The position numbers and the translations under genes were made by a program. Under the pieces are notes generated by a model that had not been told where the DNA came from, did not search any database, and was given only the letters and a program-made list of their open reading frames with translations. 64,000 nt of DNA from Porites lobata (lineage: Eukaryota > Cnidaria > Anthozoa > Scleractinia > Poritidae), in the NCBI GenBank assembly GCA_942486035.1, contig CALNXK010000041.1, forward strand, positions 613,501 through 677,500. Reading direction: 5' to 3'. Positions 34,981 through 46,714 of this stretch are shown piece by piece. Within the stretch, counting starts at the first letter, position 1; each line of letters opens with the position of its first letter.

Positions 34981-36787
34981 ATTTTACACTTTAAGTGAAG
35001 TCTGGCCACAGCATCTCTTTAATTAGAGATCCGGCAAGAGGAACCAGTCAGTTATATTTAAGTGTTGTGTGGACTTCTACATTCAAAAAGTCTTTTCAAT
35101 CCACAACCCTCCCCTCCCCTCCATTCAAAGTTGGGGTGCTTGTTGTTTTCTACAGGTAGCTCGAACAGCGGCACAACACTGCGTGGAGAGGAAGTGGTTA
35201 AGCGTCCGAAAGGCCCTTTAGAGCATAATGTCTGTACTAATTTTGTCGGCGATAGAACATTTTTGCCAGCGGACATCAGACAAGCCCTGCCTCGGGGAAG
35301 GGGGGTGGGTGGGCGATGTGCTGGTGCAAGCAAATGAGCAGACAGAGATAGGTCCTGGGAATAAAAGCCTGAGAAAATGGTTGCTGGTCAGCAACCCTCG
35401 TGTTGGCACGAATCAAGAGGAACTCATATGAACTTTTTTTTTCTTTTTTTTGCAACTTTCTATTTGTGAACGTCGAAAACCCACAAATCTCGCCTCAAAA
35501 AATCGTACTCAAACGAAGACTTGCACATGGTTGACCTCGTGGCTGAAGGTGGTTTTCTGATAGAGAAAAATTACAGGCACCACTACTGAGTTCTCAATAA
35601 CAATCGCTCTGAAACCTAAAAAGAAAGAAAAAAGGAAGGTCTAAGCCATAAAAAGGCTGACTTATCGATCTGTTCGGCTTCAAAGTTGGTAACAATGTCC
35701 TCACTAACGATAACACAGAACATAACAAGCGAAAAATGTCCAAAGTCACGTGACAGACGAACACATACATAAAAAAACTCGTAAGGGGAGTCGTGTGCGA
35801 CACCTCGAGTTGACAAAGGTATTAATGGTGGAGTTGTTAAGGTGTTGAGTGTACTTTAAACGAGAGACCAGAGACTTCAAGCGCTCACACCGGGCTCCTC
35901 CAAAAAACAACGAAGCATCGGCAGAAATGGCGGGAAATGACGTAACCCAGATAGTCATACCCTTGAAGTACCAAAGTCTCAAGCTTCAAATCACAGCCCA
36001 ACTCGTATCTGTAAGTCGGATAATTGGCCAGAACTTCCAAGAATGTGAGACCAAACCACAACTTGCTAAACAAAAGCCGAGAAGTGTACCAGTTCCAATG
36101 TAGCCTGTGCGATACAGTATCTATGTTGGTTATATACATGTATACGCGTGGCCATCTGCGTGCACGGGTGGATTGCCATAACAGCACGTCATCTTCTTTG
36201 CGCAAATAATAATGTTAATAGTGATAACAACAACAACAACAATAATAGAAATAATAATAAACTAGGAAAAACCTAATATAAATTCATCGTGAGGAACAGC
36301 GATATGACTGACAGAGTTGATATATTAAAATACAAGATTCATTGGCGAATGAGATTTCAGTTGTTCGCTTATGAGAGCTTAAAAAACAAAGCTAAAATCT
36401 AACTCGTAACCGTAAAAAGTGTCCGCTGTCACATACGGGAATTGTCCGCTTACGAGAATGTAAAAAGAGTTTGTATTGGAGCTAAAAAGGGATCTTTCCT
36501 TGTCTCTAAGGGAAGCTAATTTCAATCGCTACTCGTTTTCCTTCTCGGTGTCGATGCTCTTGCTTGATCGATTCTGTTGATGCCATCTCATCGCTGTCTA
36601 CATTGAAGTAGGTATATCCGGCCATAAAGCTTGCGCACATTCATCTTTTTACAATGGTCTCGGTCTGGCACAATGGCGGTACCTGGCCGTTCAGAACAAA
36701 TTAAATGAGATGTTAGTAACTATGCGAAAAAGAGGATAAAGACCGCGCAGGTCTCACTGTCAACCTTATTTCAGAGTCTGCAAAGGT

Positions 36788-37555
36788 ATTTTCGGGATCC
36801 GGGATTTGACCAAAATACGGTGCGGGATTCTGGAAAACGCGACATATTTTGAAGGGAAGCGGGATTCATCAAAATTTGGGCACGGGATGCGGGAATTTTT
36901 GCCTCTCTGTCGGGAATTCGAGAAGTCTTACTGACGGCAAATGCAAATCAAACAGGCGAGCGTTCAGCGGTCTCTTCGTTGAAAGCAAACTATAGAGTTA
37001 TCTTGGTAATGATTATCTGATTTAAACTGTCAAGTAATCAACAGACAAACGGACAGAGGACCCCCTGTTTCAACCTTATGCCAGGAAAGTACCCGTTACA
37101 AACAGTACTAGCATACCAGTTTTAAATAACTTCAGCGCTCATGTATTTTTAAAATTAAAATTGCTCAAGCTCTTTTAATTTATCGTAAATCTTGAAGAAA
37201 TAATTTGTTCAGTTAAATTTTAGAATGACAAACAGTACAGTGAGGGGGGATGAACTCCTCTCTCCCTCTTCCGTTCTTCCTCCTTTTCCCCTCCGTTTCG
37301 TCATACTGAGGTGTGGAAAGCATTTCTTTTTTGCGATGGCCTAAAAATACGTAAATTCAAAATATCAAACGAAAGAGCCAATCCGCATCTTACATTTATT
37401 AGCTTTTACAGCAATTAGTCCTTTTTAACGTATGTATTTTGGAGAGGAAAAAAAAAACAGGATTCGGGAAAGCGATAATAAATAGTGAAGGATGCGGGAT
37501 TTTAGTAGAAAAGGAGCAGGAATACGGGATCAGGACCCCACATTTTACCAGACCC
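36788..37555. repeat. GCGGGATT-type dispersed repeat in two blocks
   Basis: Units such as GTGCGGGATTCTGG and GCACGGGATGCGGG recur at 36788-36935. GGATGCGGGATTTTAG and AATACGGGATCAGG recur at 37455-37555. The middle is AT-rich. Both ends carry the same motif, which suggests one element with a decayed centre. Confidence 0.35.
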
Positions 37556-37756
37556 TGCTACTTCATACCTCCAGAATTCTGGAGGTTTCTGCGTTTTTGA
37601 GGTCTGAGGTCTTTGTTTTTTTGTTCGTTTGTTTGTTTGTTTTTTTCATTACCTAGGGAATGTGGCATAAATATTTAATATTGGTGATCATGGGAGGGCT
37701 GTATTAGTATTGTTCGGTCTTTTTGAGGCTGATAGTAAAGGTCGCCCGATGTAAGA

Positions 37757-37960
37757 CCAGGAATCCGGACTTCAGAACCCGCGAAATTTTTGCTTGTGGA
37801 ATCGAAAATCCTGGGCTTTGGAATCCGGAATGCAGCCCCAGGATTCCGGAATCCCACTAATTCGGATTGGAATCCAGAATCTAAGTTCCCTTTACAAGGA
37901 CTGGAATCCAATACCTGGAATCCGGAATCCACGGCGTGGAATCCAGAATCCAAGTCTGTC
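37757..37960 (-). repeat. Degenerate GGATTCC array, copy 2
   Basis: Written on the plus strand as GGAATCC units (GGAATCCGGAATCC, GGAATCCAGAATCC), this is the reverse complement of the array at 23490-23675. Long frames on both strands (up to 136 codons) result from the repeat and have no gene-like content. Confidence 0.65.
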
Positions 37961-39623
37961 TTGGTTCTCCCTACATGGGCCGAGAATGGGTTTATGAAAA
38001 GACAAGTTCTGTTTTTCAACGGCAGGAAAAAATTATAAAATAAAAAATTCGGGGATCGCCCGGGCTCCGCCGAGAAAGGAATCAAATATTTTTGTAACCG
38101 TAGAAATGATACTAGCTAATGTTTTAATTATTAAACACACGGAGGTTTCTAGTACAATTCTAGTTAAGGTAAACTAGTTTGCCCCTGTCGATAAAAGAGG
38201 TCGTCCGGCGAATGTATTTAAATTGTAATTGCATCTAAGCAAAACGCTAAAAATTTTGAAGTCATTATTATTCAGCTATGTCTTCCTTATAGAATCAACG
38301 CTCATGGTTTTAAGAAGGTTGTTGATCGCAGCAATTATTCAAACCTGAATAAGGAAGCTGACTCACCAACTCATGGTCAGACACATCTTAATAAAAGGGA
38401 AAACATTCCGCATTAGTGTAGAAAAAAATGCACCTGTTATTTGGCTTAGAGGCCGTTAGAATTATGGAACTCACCCTCATTACAATGACGATAATATTTT
38501 TGGAGTGGACAGTGGGATAATTTCCACCTGTTGCTTGCCTTGTGACCCGTACTCAGTTACAAGTTGTAGGCGATAAGCATGCAAGGATACGGCAGGATGC
38601 ATGCAGCGGTTATTAATAAAGCATGTCTCGTTGTATATTTCCAACATCTTGTGGACTGTATCTTATTAGGTTCTTGAGAGTGGGCGGTATCAAGATTGCA
38701 TTGAACTCAATTGGTCTGAAGGCTTTGCAAGATATCGCACCACAAACAAAAACTTTCAAACTTTTCTCGGTCTTGTCAGTGTCGTCGATTTTAATGATGG
38801 CCTCTCATCGCATTAAATTTTTAGAAGAGAACATCTTGGTTCAAAAATGTTAATAGAATCCGGTCCTGGTTTATACTCTTGACTTAATAAGCTGAGGCCC
38901 AAATCTTGTAGCTATTTTATCAGCCCCACTTGACTAGCTAATTATACAATGAATGGTGCAAGTGCTATTCGACAATTTGAGTGGGCTGTTATTCTTTGCT
39001 GTCTTGGAGGATAAGTTATAGAAAGCATATGGAAAAGCTCACGAGTCTACCTATGAAAATGCCAGACAAATATAAATTATTATAATAGTGATTAGGTGAA
39101 ACAGAAAACAGCATTGTAAAACGAGCAGTGGTCGTCTTCTTTAACTCAAAAGGCATGCAGCTAATTTATTTTTAGGATAGCTTTGATAAACATCTGTACC
39201 AGATATTCATAGCCAGCTTATAAAGTTTCCCGTGCTTTGATACCGAAGGTTTAGGCCGGATGTCGAATACGGTATACTCTCTTATGTGTACAGACTTTGA
39301 AGCTTTTTCGATTTGCTAAGGCACTGAGGACTGACACAGCAGGAACATTTCTCTTCATCCGTCCATAAAGACCGGCGCCCATTTTCAGGAGTCATGTAAG
39401 GTACTCTTTTCTTGGTCGTCTGTCTGTGTACTTTTGATTATAGAGTTAACGGGGTTTAACTCTCTTGTTTCCGTCTATGGTGGTCTGGTTAAAAATTCAA
39501 TTCAGTCGAGTAGTTTTGTAGTGCATATCATAGAGTGATCAAGAAAGGTCCTTCAAGAAAACTCAGCAAGCAAGGCAACAAGGCCACTCAGCTGTAATGT
39601 ATCTGGAACCCAGACATACTCAC

Positions 39624-39763
39624 ATATGAGCTGTCGAGAGCGCCGGGGCGAGTAACGTAGCTTAGTAGGCTAAACGTCGGTAGGAATTTTGGAACTGGGC
39701 CGTCTGTTTTAAAAACTGCTCTTAAATCAGGCGGCGCATTTTCCACGCAAGGAATCGGTGAAT
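39624..39763 (-). other. Splice-bounded open segment, possible orphan exon
   Basis: On the minus strand a TTCCAG acceptor is followed by 140 open bases and a strong GTGAGTATG donor. The peptide contains PCVENAPPDLRAV and PVPKFLPTFSLLSYV and looks protein-like in composition, but I recognise no domain. No partner exon was found on either side. It may be an exon of a gene I cannot assemble, or chance. Confidence 0.22.
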
Positions 39764-40729
39764 CTGGAAGTAACAACATCAAACAAAAACAATCAAACTA
39801 ACTAACTAACTACATTGTAGCTAAAAAGAAAAAGTAAAAAAAAAATAGAGAGAGAAGGTAAGAAAAAATTGCATGGTGGAGCCCACTTGTCAAATGATGT
39901 TTGCAGGCATGTTAGGATATAATCTCACAACATACTGGATGCGTTTCGTGCCGATCGACGCTAAAAGCTGTTCTTTATAGTGTGAACTCCTATCCGATAT
40001 GTGATTGTCCAGTTATGTAATCGGCGCAGCGCGGCTTTGCTCCCGCGCTATAGAAATCGCACCAAAATCACCGTTCTCTTTAAATATATGTGAACAGAAG
40101 CCCTCAAATCCGGTATAGTATGAACATAGCATTAGTTTCAGGATATTGATATTGCACCAATTAGGCAATGTAGCCGTGCAACTTGTGCCTTAGTAGCTGG
40201 CGACATTGCTCGTCAAAACCGGCTATTGCAATAGGCACAAGTCGCACGGGTACATAGATGACTCATTCTCCAAGGAGACAGTACTTGTACTTAGAGGATC
40301 AGTTCCCAGTTTTTGCATATGTTTCCCTTTTTATTGGGTCATTGCCGGAAGCTGTTGTTGTATTCTTTTCTTTGTAGCTTATATAGTTTATCTTATTATT
40401 GGAAATGAAACCCTCTTGCAACTGTCTCAGCCCGTCAAACACACCGTCTTCTACTAGTGGTTCCACCGTACTCAGAATCTGGGACATGCGTATTACCCTT
40501 CATAACCTTATCGAAAATCTCAGATTCATTTTTTTCCAAAGATACTTCACGCCTTTGATAATGTTAAGCCGGAAAAGTTGATTTTGCCCTAATATTTGTA
40601 ATTAAGATATAATACTTAAGTGCTTCCTGTTCATTATTTAAAAGAAAAAGAAAACTATAGCCACATATGCGCAGGCCAAGGAAGCGATGCTGTCCATGGT
40701 TTTCGTCTACTAAACCCCTGACAACTATC

Positions 40730-41010
40730 CCCGGGGGGGGCACTTTAGGAATATCTTGGTGGGGATGTGCCGCTGGGAGCCTGGAACCCTTAACCTTTAC
40801 CAGAGCTAGTTCAGCTGAATTTTGCTACCCTATACTAGAGTAAACTCCCCAAATTCCCCTATCCTAGAGTAGCTGTGTACCTAGTCTAGATAAAATCTTC
40901 AACCAACTGATCGGTTTCCTGAAAAATGATACCCTATTCTAGAGCCAAACGCTCTGATTTATATACCCTATCCTAGAGTAAACTGCTTGAAAACCATACC
41001 CTTCACAGCG

Positions 41011-41049
<39 letters not shown>

Positions 41050-41052
41050 GGG
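40730..41052. mobile_element. hAT-like MITE with CCCGGGG ends and 8-bp target duplication
   Basis: The element starts CCCGGGGGGGG and ends CCCCCCCGGG. The eight bases CAACTATC stand directly outside both ends (40722-40729 and 41053-41060), an exact duplication of the size hAT transposons make. Inside, CCCTATCCTAGAGTA-type units recur about five times. GTGCCGCTG near the left end faces CAGCGGCAC near the right. Non-coding, 323 bases. Confidence 0.85.
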
Positions 41053-42873
41053 CAACTATCCTGGTTCCAATCAATTTAATTTGATGATAATTATAATGTG
41101 ATAAGCGCTATGATCAGCTAAAACCATGCTTTATCGCTGTATACGGCTTACAAATCATGGTTTTGATCGATCGTGCTTTTTGTAAGTTCATGATCGACGA
41201 CCAAAACAAGTTAAACACTGTATTTCTCTTTTTGTTGTTTCCTTCGGCTCAGTTAAGCGCATTTCTTAGTATTGGCTCTACACATACAGTTGGGTTTGTT
41301 TGTAAAATTATGTAGTGAAAGAGTTGAATTCGTAAATGATTTCTGTTGGGGACAACTAGAGCAGTTGAAGTTTCAAATAAAGGCCGCCGAATCATTTTCC
41401 CTGGCAGAGGCTAAATAGTCGTGCCCTAACACTTACATCGGGTATGACAAAAATCAAATGGTTTGGGAAATCGTTTGTTTAACTTTCATTAAAGTGATTG
41501 ATTGAAGAACTTAGGGGTTAATTTGTTTATTCTGTGGCAGAGTAATTGGTTGCCGACTGCTTTGCAAATCGATTGAGGTGATGGTAAACCAGAGAAAACT
41601 GAAACTCTCACAATACTATATAATCCGTAAACTTAATCTTATATTAAAAACCACTAAATAACTCAGTTTTCACAACAGTTTTCGAGGAGAACTTTCTAGA
41701 TTTTCTCTTAATCAATTATTCTAGCCGATGACGCTAATCCTGCGTGATCACTTACCCTACAAGGGAATTACATTACGATGGTAAGCCACTTGAAAAATTC
41801 CAATTATAACACTCGATCTTTCAGTTATCTAAGAAAAACAAATCGGCTGGATTTACACACGCGCCATAGACACGAAACTTTCGGCCTAATCATTATTCTT
41901 TTTCTATCAGTTTTTGTCACCAAACAGATTGTTATTGATAGGTTAGTAATCATTTTTTAAATTATTATTTTCAATTGCTTTTTTAACTCAAAGTTAAAAT
42001 GTGGCAACGAAAAAGAGAAGATTCCACCGTCACTAGCCTGAACGCGAACTGCTTATAGCCAGCAAGGTTTCATAATGGGACAAGCTAGTTGTAAAATCCA
42101 CTCCAGGGATCCCTTCTTCTAAGAATTTCGGAGAGAATTAGGTGAATACTCCATTCTTCTCTCTTTTTCACAGAATAACCAAACCTAAAAGAAAGTTTGA
42201 TTTAATCAGCCTTCTGAAATTACTCGGTATCGGGGCATGTTACCGATGAAGCTAAAGGTTGAATATACCAGAGGTTGTCAGTTCAATCCTTTCATGGGTT
42301 GGGCCTTCTGATACTTAGGCTATGTAGGGGTTAAAAACATTTCAGGTTATCTGATTCCTCGCTAGCTATATACGAGGACCTGCAGTTCAAAAGGTTCCTT
42401 TTTTTCTCACCCGAAGTAGGCATGGGAACGAGACTTGAGGTATAACCCATGAAGCCATCGTGGATCTTCCAAAAAAAGACAACTTTGAGCTTTATAATCC
42501 GATTATATATATATATAAAAAACTTCTATGATTTCAAATAATTGAGAATTACTAAAATATTCTACTATACAGAAGAATCGTTGGGTCAAAGTTTAATTCA
42601 ATTTATCCCTGATTTGTGGAAACTTTAGAATTAACATTGCAAGAATTTATTTTAATTTCCGGCTCTCTAGATTAGCGCTTTCACCGACTGAAGCAGGAAT
42701 GAGCCGCTGGGTGAACATAATGCATAAGCTGCAAAAATGCGCGCTGAAAATTTATTTTACAATTGTTTAAATTATCAAATTTAGTGTCTCGACAAACTCG
42801 GCGTTAAGTTAAGGCATCGACACTTGTGGCGAGTTCGTATGTGACAACTGAAGAATAGGAAACAATCTATATA

Positions 42874-43574
42874 GAGTCAACCCTCGTTGCTGCGGACACC
42901 CCCGGGACCGGTTCTGTGTCCGTAATCGCGACACTCCGTAATAATAGGGTGCAAGAAAAAATTTCTTGATATCAGAGGAATTACACTGATTTATTAATAT
43001 TGTGCATTGTCTCCAGAACCAATTGCAGTGCAGTTTTCGCATATAAACAGCGTCACGTCTTTATTTACAAACAAGATAAATCGTAACAGAACAAAACTTG
43101 CATCTCCCTTTCATTCACCGCAACAGTCACTGAAAAATTTGTAGGTCACAAAAACCGTAAAGTAAGGCACTAGAAAATCCAATTTCTGTACATTTTGTAC
43201 ATCAAGACTGTTTTTGCAAGTAAGTACGGTAGTTTCATGGAAGGATCATGTTAAACGGGAATCGGAATGTTCACTTTTCAACCAAAGTGATAGAGACGAA
43301 GAGAGGAAGAGGAAGAAATGAATTATTATCTGAGATAATTCTGCCAAAATGTCGAAAGATGCTGATTGATGTCCGTTATAAGGAGAGTTAGAACAATAAA
43401 ATGGTGATGTCGGGACTGAGAGACGTGTCTGTAAGTCCGTAATAGCGAGAATCCGTAATAGCGAGATTTGTTTCAGTCAAAAGTCTGTAATTTTAGCCGG
43501 GGGTTGATTCAGCAGTTGTCCGTATTAGCGGGGTGTCCGCAATAGCGAGGTGTCCGCAAGGCGAGAGTTGACTG
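42874..43574. mobile_element. Non-autonomous DNA transposon, ~0.7 kb, GCGGACACC ends
   Basis: The left end is GAGTCAACCCTCGTTGCTGC followed by GGACACC. The right end, on the minus strand, is CAGTCAACTCTCGCCTTGC followed by GGACACC. The right side also repeats CGTAATAGCGAG / CGCAATAGCGAGG. No transposase is visible. It differs in sequence from the element at 13201-13928 but shares the GGACACC sub-terminal boxes. Confidence 0.6.
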
Positions 43575-43832
43575 AATTAACCGAACACACAACAAGACTT
43601 GAAACTTAAAACCAGCCATGCAAAGTGTTTCATTTGCTAAAAGGGGATGAAACACGTCTTAATAATGCGCACCAGGCGGTAGAGCAATCATGCCAGATCT
43701 GGAGTAAATCACGTGGTATGATCGCTGATCACAGACCCAAAACTCCTAAACTTGATGACTCGTTTCGTTCAAAAGTTCCAACGAAACATATTCTTCTGAG
43801 TCGTTTGCTGCTCAAAATAAATTGCTTCATCG

Positions 43833-44242
43833 CCCGGGGGGATTACTTGGGTAAATTTTTGCTGGGTATGTGCCACTGGCCTCTCAAAGCCCCTACCCCA
43901 TTATAGTCTAATCCGTGACCAATTATAGACCCCATCTTAGTCACTTTTGGGCAAATGTATAGTTTTCGCCATCCCAATTTGGTCATTTTCTATTTTTATG
44001 AATTGATCCATTTTTTAAACTAAATAAAGAACTCTTTAATTTGCTACAGTACAAACATTCTGGTAGCTTTCCTAACCGTAAATATAAAGAACTGTCTTAC
44101 CCCAAAAAATCCGAAAATGTGCGACCCCATTCTAGTAACTCTGTTGAAAATGCGACCCCATTGTAGTCAATCCAGTCGTAAAAATGCGACCCCATCCAGC
44201 GGCACATCCCCATTAGCCTCTTATGAGGAAGTAACCCCCGGG
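43833..44242. mobile_element. MITE related to the CCCGGGG-ended family
   Basis: It starts CCCGGGGGGATTACTTGGG and ends GTAACCCCCGGG, with CCACTGGCC near the left facing CCAGCGGCACATCC near the right. GCGACCCCATT-type units repeat inside. Flanks share only CTTCA, so the target duplication is partly lost. A truncated relative lies at 17925-18210. It shares ends and the GTGCCGCTGG box with the element at 40730-41052 but has a different interior. Confidence 0.7.
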
Positions 44243-46714
44243 CTTCAGTTTTAGGCTGGTCGCTCGATTGGCTGTGTTTTTAGTCATCAAGACCAGAAAA
44301 GAAGAAGGAAGAGGAGGAGAACAACAAAAGGAAAAGAAGACGGGAAGATGTAAAAGAACGGGAAAAGGAAATGACTGGGTCGCTTTTTCCCGCGTCGGCT
44401 CTTTTCCTACCTTGCAGCACTTACACACCCGTATATCCACCATTTAGTTGGCAAGTAATTGTGATTCAGGCCGCACCTCCACTCGCTAGTAACATGGTTA
44501 CCAGAGTCTAGTGTTCTAATAATGATGATTGATTAATGGTATCTTTTCATAGTCCTATGAACTAAGCACAAAAATATACATTAACTTATTCTTTGAATCC
44601 ACGACGCAGAATCTATGTGTCAGTCAACGCTTGCTCAATATATAATACAATCTCTTAGAACAGCCTGCATTTCTCATAAAAAAAAGCCAAGTTTGTTCTT
44701 TTATCCTTTCTAATTAGACCAAATAACAGGCGTTCCTGATAAAAGAAATGAAACTCGTGTGTGAACACATTATTAGTCGTACGACGGTCGTAAGCATGTT
44801 ATATCTTTATCATCTCGTTAACATTCTTCGTATTCGTACCGGCTTTTGGATGAAGTCTGTATGCGTCTCGATATTGTAAAAAGCAAGAAATGCCAGCCCG
44901 TGAGTATGCAGTAAAATTCTCTCTGTTCTCCGCCCTGATTTGAACCGAACCTTTTAGTCATCATGGGTGGGTATTGAAACTGCCAACTTGAAATACAGGC
45001 TTTATACACTAACACCGGAACTTTCGTGCTGGCGGAGGTCTCTTTTCCCTGGTATTAGAGAAAAGAGGCCTCTGCTGGCATTCTTCGCTTCTTGTAAAAA
45101 AGGTCTTATTTCATTATACGTATTAATAAGCCCGTGAGCCACTCAGTAGGGGAATTCAAGTGTTAAATTCAAAATGTCAAATCAGAATTTTTGAGGAACA
45201 TTGGGTTAGTGAAGGCAAGGAGAAGAGGGTGGAACAATACTACACTAACAGGTCAGAACAGACTAGCAGGAATCGCGATCTACAATCCTACGACACCATC
45301 ACTAATGTTGCTGCGTTTCTCGGAATTTCTATCTTTCTTCTCCTCTAGTCTTCCGCTTTCCACTCAAGGTTATTGACGAAATTACTTGAAGATGTCAATA
45401 ATGGAGAAGCCGCACAAGTGCGCGCCTATAATGACAATTCAGGCTTCCCGTACCAACAATCTCTAAGCTAAATAAATAATAAGAAGGTTCCCTTAGTCTG
45501 CTAACTCAGGTGTGAAACGTATTCAGCCCATACAGTTACACTCACTATAAAGTCTCTAATCGTTACATTGATCTCAACGAACAGACCAGAATTATCATAA
45601 AGTGATGTTTTTTGAACTGGTTAAATAGTGGGATGGGAAATCAAATGAATCTCTAGTCAACCCATATCCCAAATGGTCCTAATCTAAACACCAAAGTCTT
45701 AATCATTTTAATTAGCGTCTTAAACTTATTCATTCTTTTAAAATTTACGCAACATAATACAACAAAATGAACACAATCCTTAAGCATTCTAACCCGAGCA
45801 ATTTGAGGTGTTTCATTTGTCTCGGTCGGCGAGCTTAGCCAATAGAAACAGCTGAATTGTTTCACGCAGATGACAGGTTATACTGTGCTGTTTTTAGAGG
45901 ACATAAAAGAGTTAAAATAGAAGTAGCTGCTTAATTTACGTTACAAGCGTCCGATTCTTCATGTGTAGAATTTTCGCTATTGTACATTCATTGTACTGAA
46001 GAGGCAGTCATACGTCCGCAGAAAGGTACTTATATTTTTTGTTTTGCGGTCAATAGGGAGTGATAAGGTTAACATCAGGCTCTTATGATGCGAAATATCA
46101 TTTTAGTTATTAATGAGACCGCGACTAACGAAAAAACGCTTGCAAACAAATAGTTCACTGCCACGAATTGAAACTGGTGCAGTGAACCTTTATTGCTGCA
46201 GTAAGGGTTTGTTTGATGTTGGGTTGGTTCACAGTCAAAAATCCCGACAGAGGAGATAATGTCGAGTGGCTCTTAAAGAGTACATCGGGTTCACTGAACT
46301 AACGAGACATCACTTTAAAAAGGGCACACACAATAGACAGCGGATTTTGAAGATTAGTAGACGTTTAGCGATTTTACATGCTTGGGAGAGGCAATAGACA
46401 GCCGTGCGTTTATCGTAAAGCCAAATTTATGAAGTCAAACTCTTGAAAAACAAACCAGGCTTGTTTATATTTTCTTCTAATTTGTTTTAATTAATTTGTT
46501 TTTGGAACATTGCAGATTATGGTTATTTTGCTTTTATTGATATTCTTGATAATATTTGACCACTGTTATATTCGACAAAACATTTTCCCACTAAACTTTA
46601 AAACGACTAACAGCTAATAGCTTTATTTCCGTTTCTGTCTCATAGATATTTCAGCACGGAATCCATTCGATGGTGTTTTCCTGTTGATAATAAACTAAAA
46701 ACAACGCCGACAAC
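44243..46714. other. Upstream flank of the Ras-like gene, no gene seen
   Basis: A purine-rich run (GAAGAAGGAAGAGGAGGAGA and similar) lies at about 44290-44380. An imperfect inverted repeat lies at 45029-45080: GGCGGAGGTCTCTTTTCCC faces GAGAAAAGAGGCCTCTGC. I see no exon upstream of the Ras-like ATG. Confidence 0.45.

Noticed and set aside
35058..35337. 91-codon frames open on both strands
   Set aside because: No motif and no splice support; the GC-rich patch simply lacks stops.
35594..36205. Overlapping minus-strand frames (69-106 codons) with hydrophobic stretches, considered as a GPCR remnant
   Set aside because: A short phrase like LNNSTINTFV recalls a helix 7 motif, but neighbouring helices are absent and the frames do not join. 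Too weak to call a pseudogene.
37675..38085. 136-codon minus-strand frame
   Set aside because: It runs through the GGATTCC array; its peptide is a string of LDSGFQ/FRIP-type repeats from the array.
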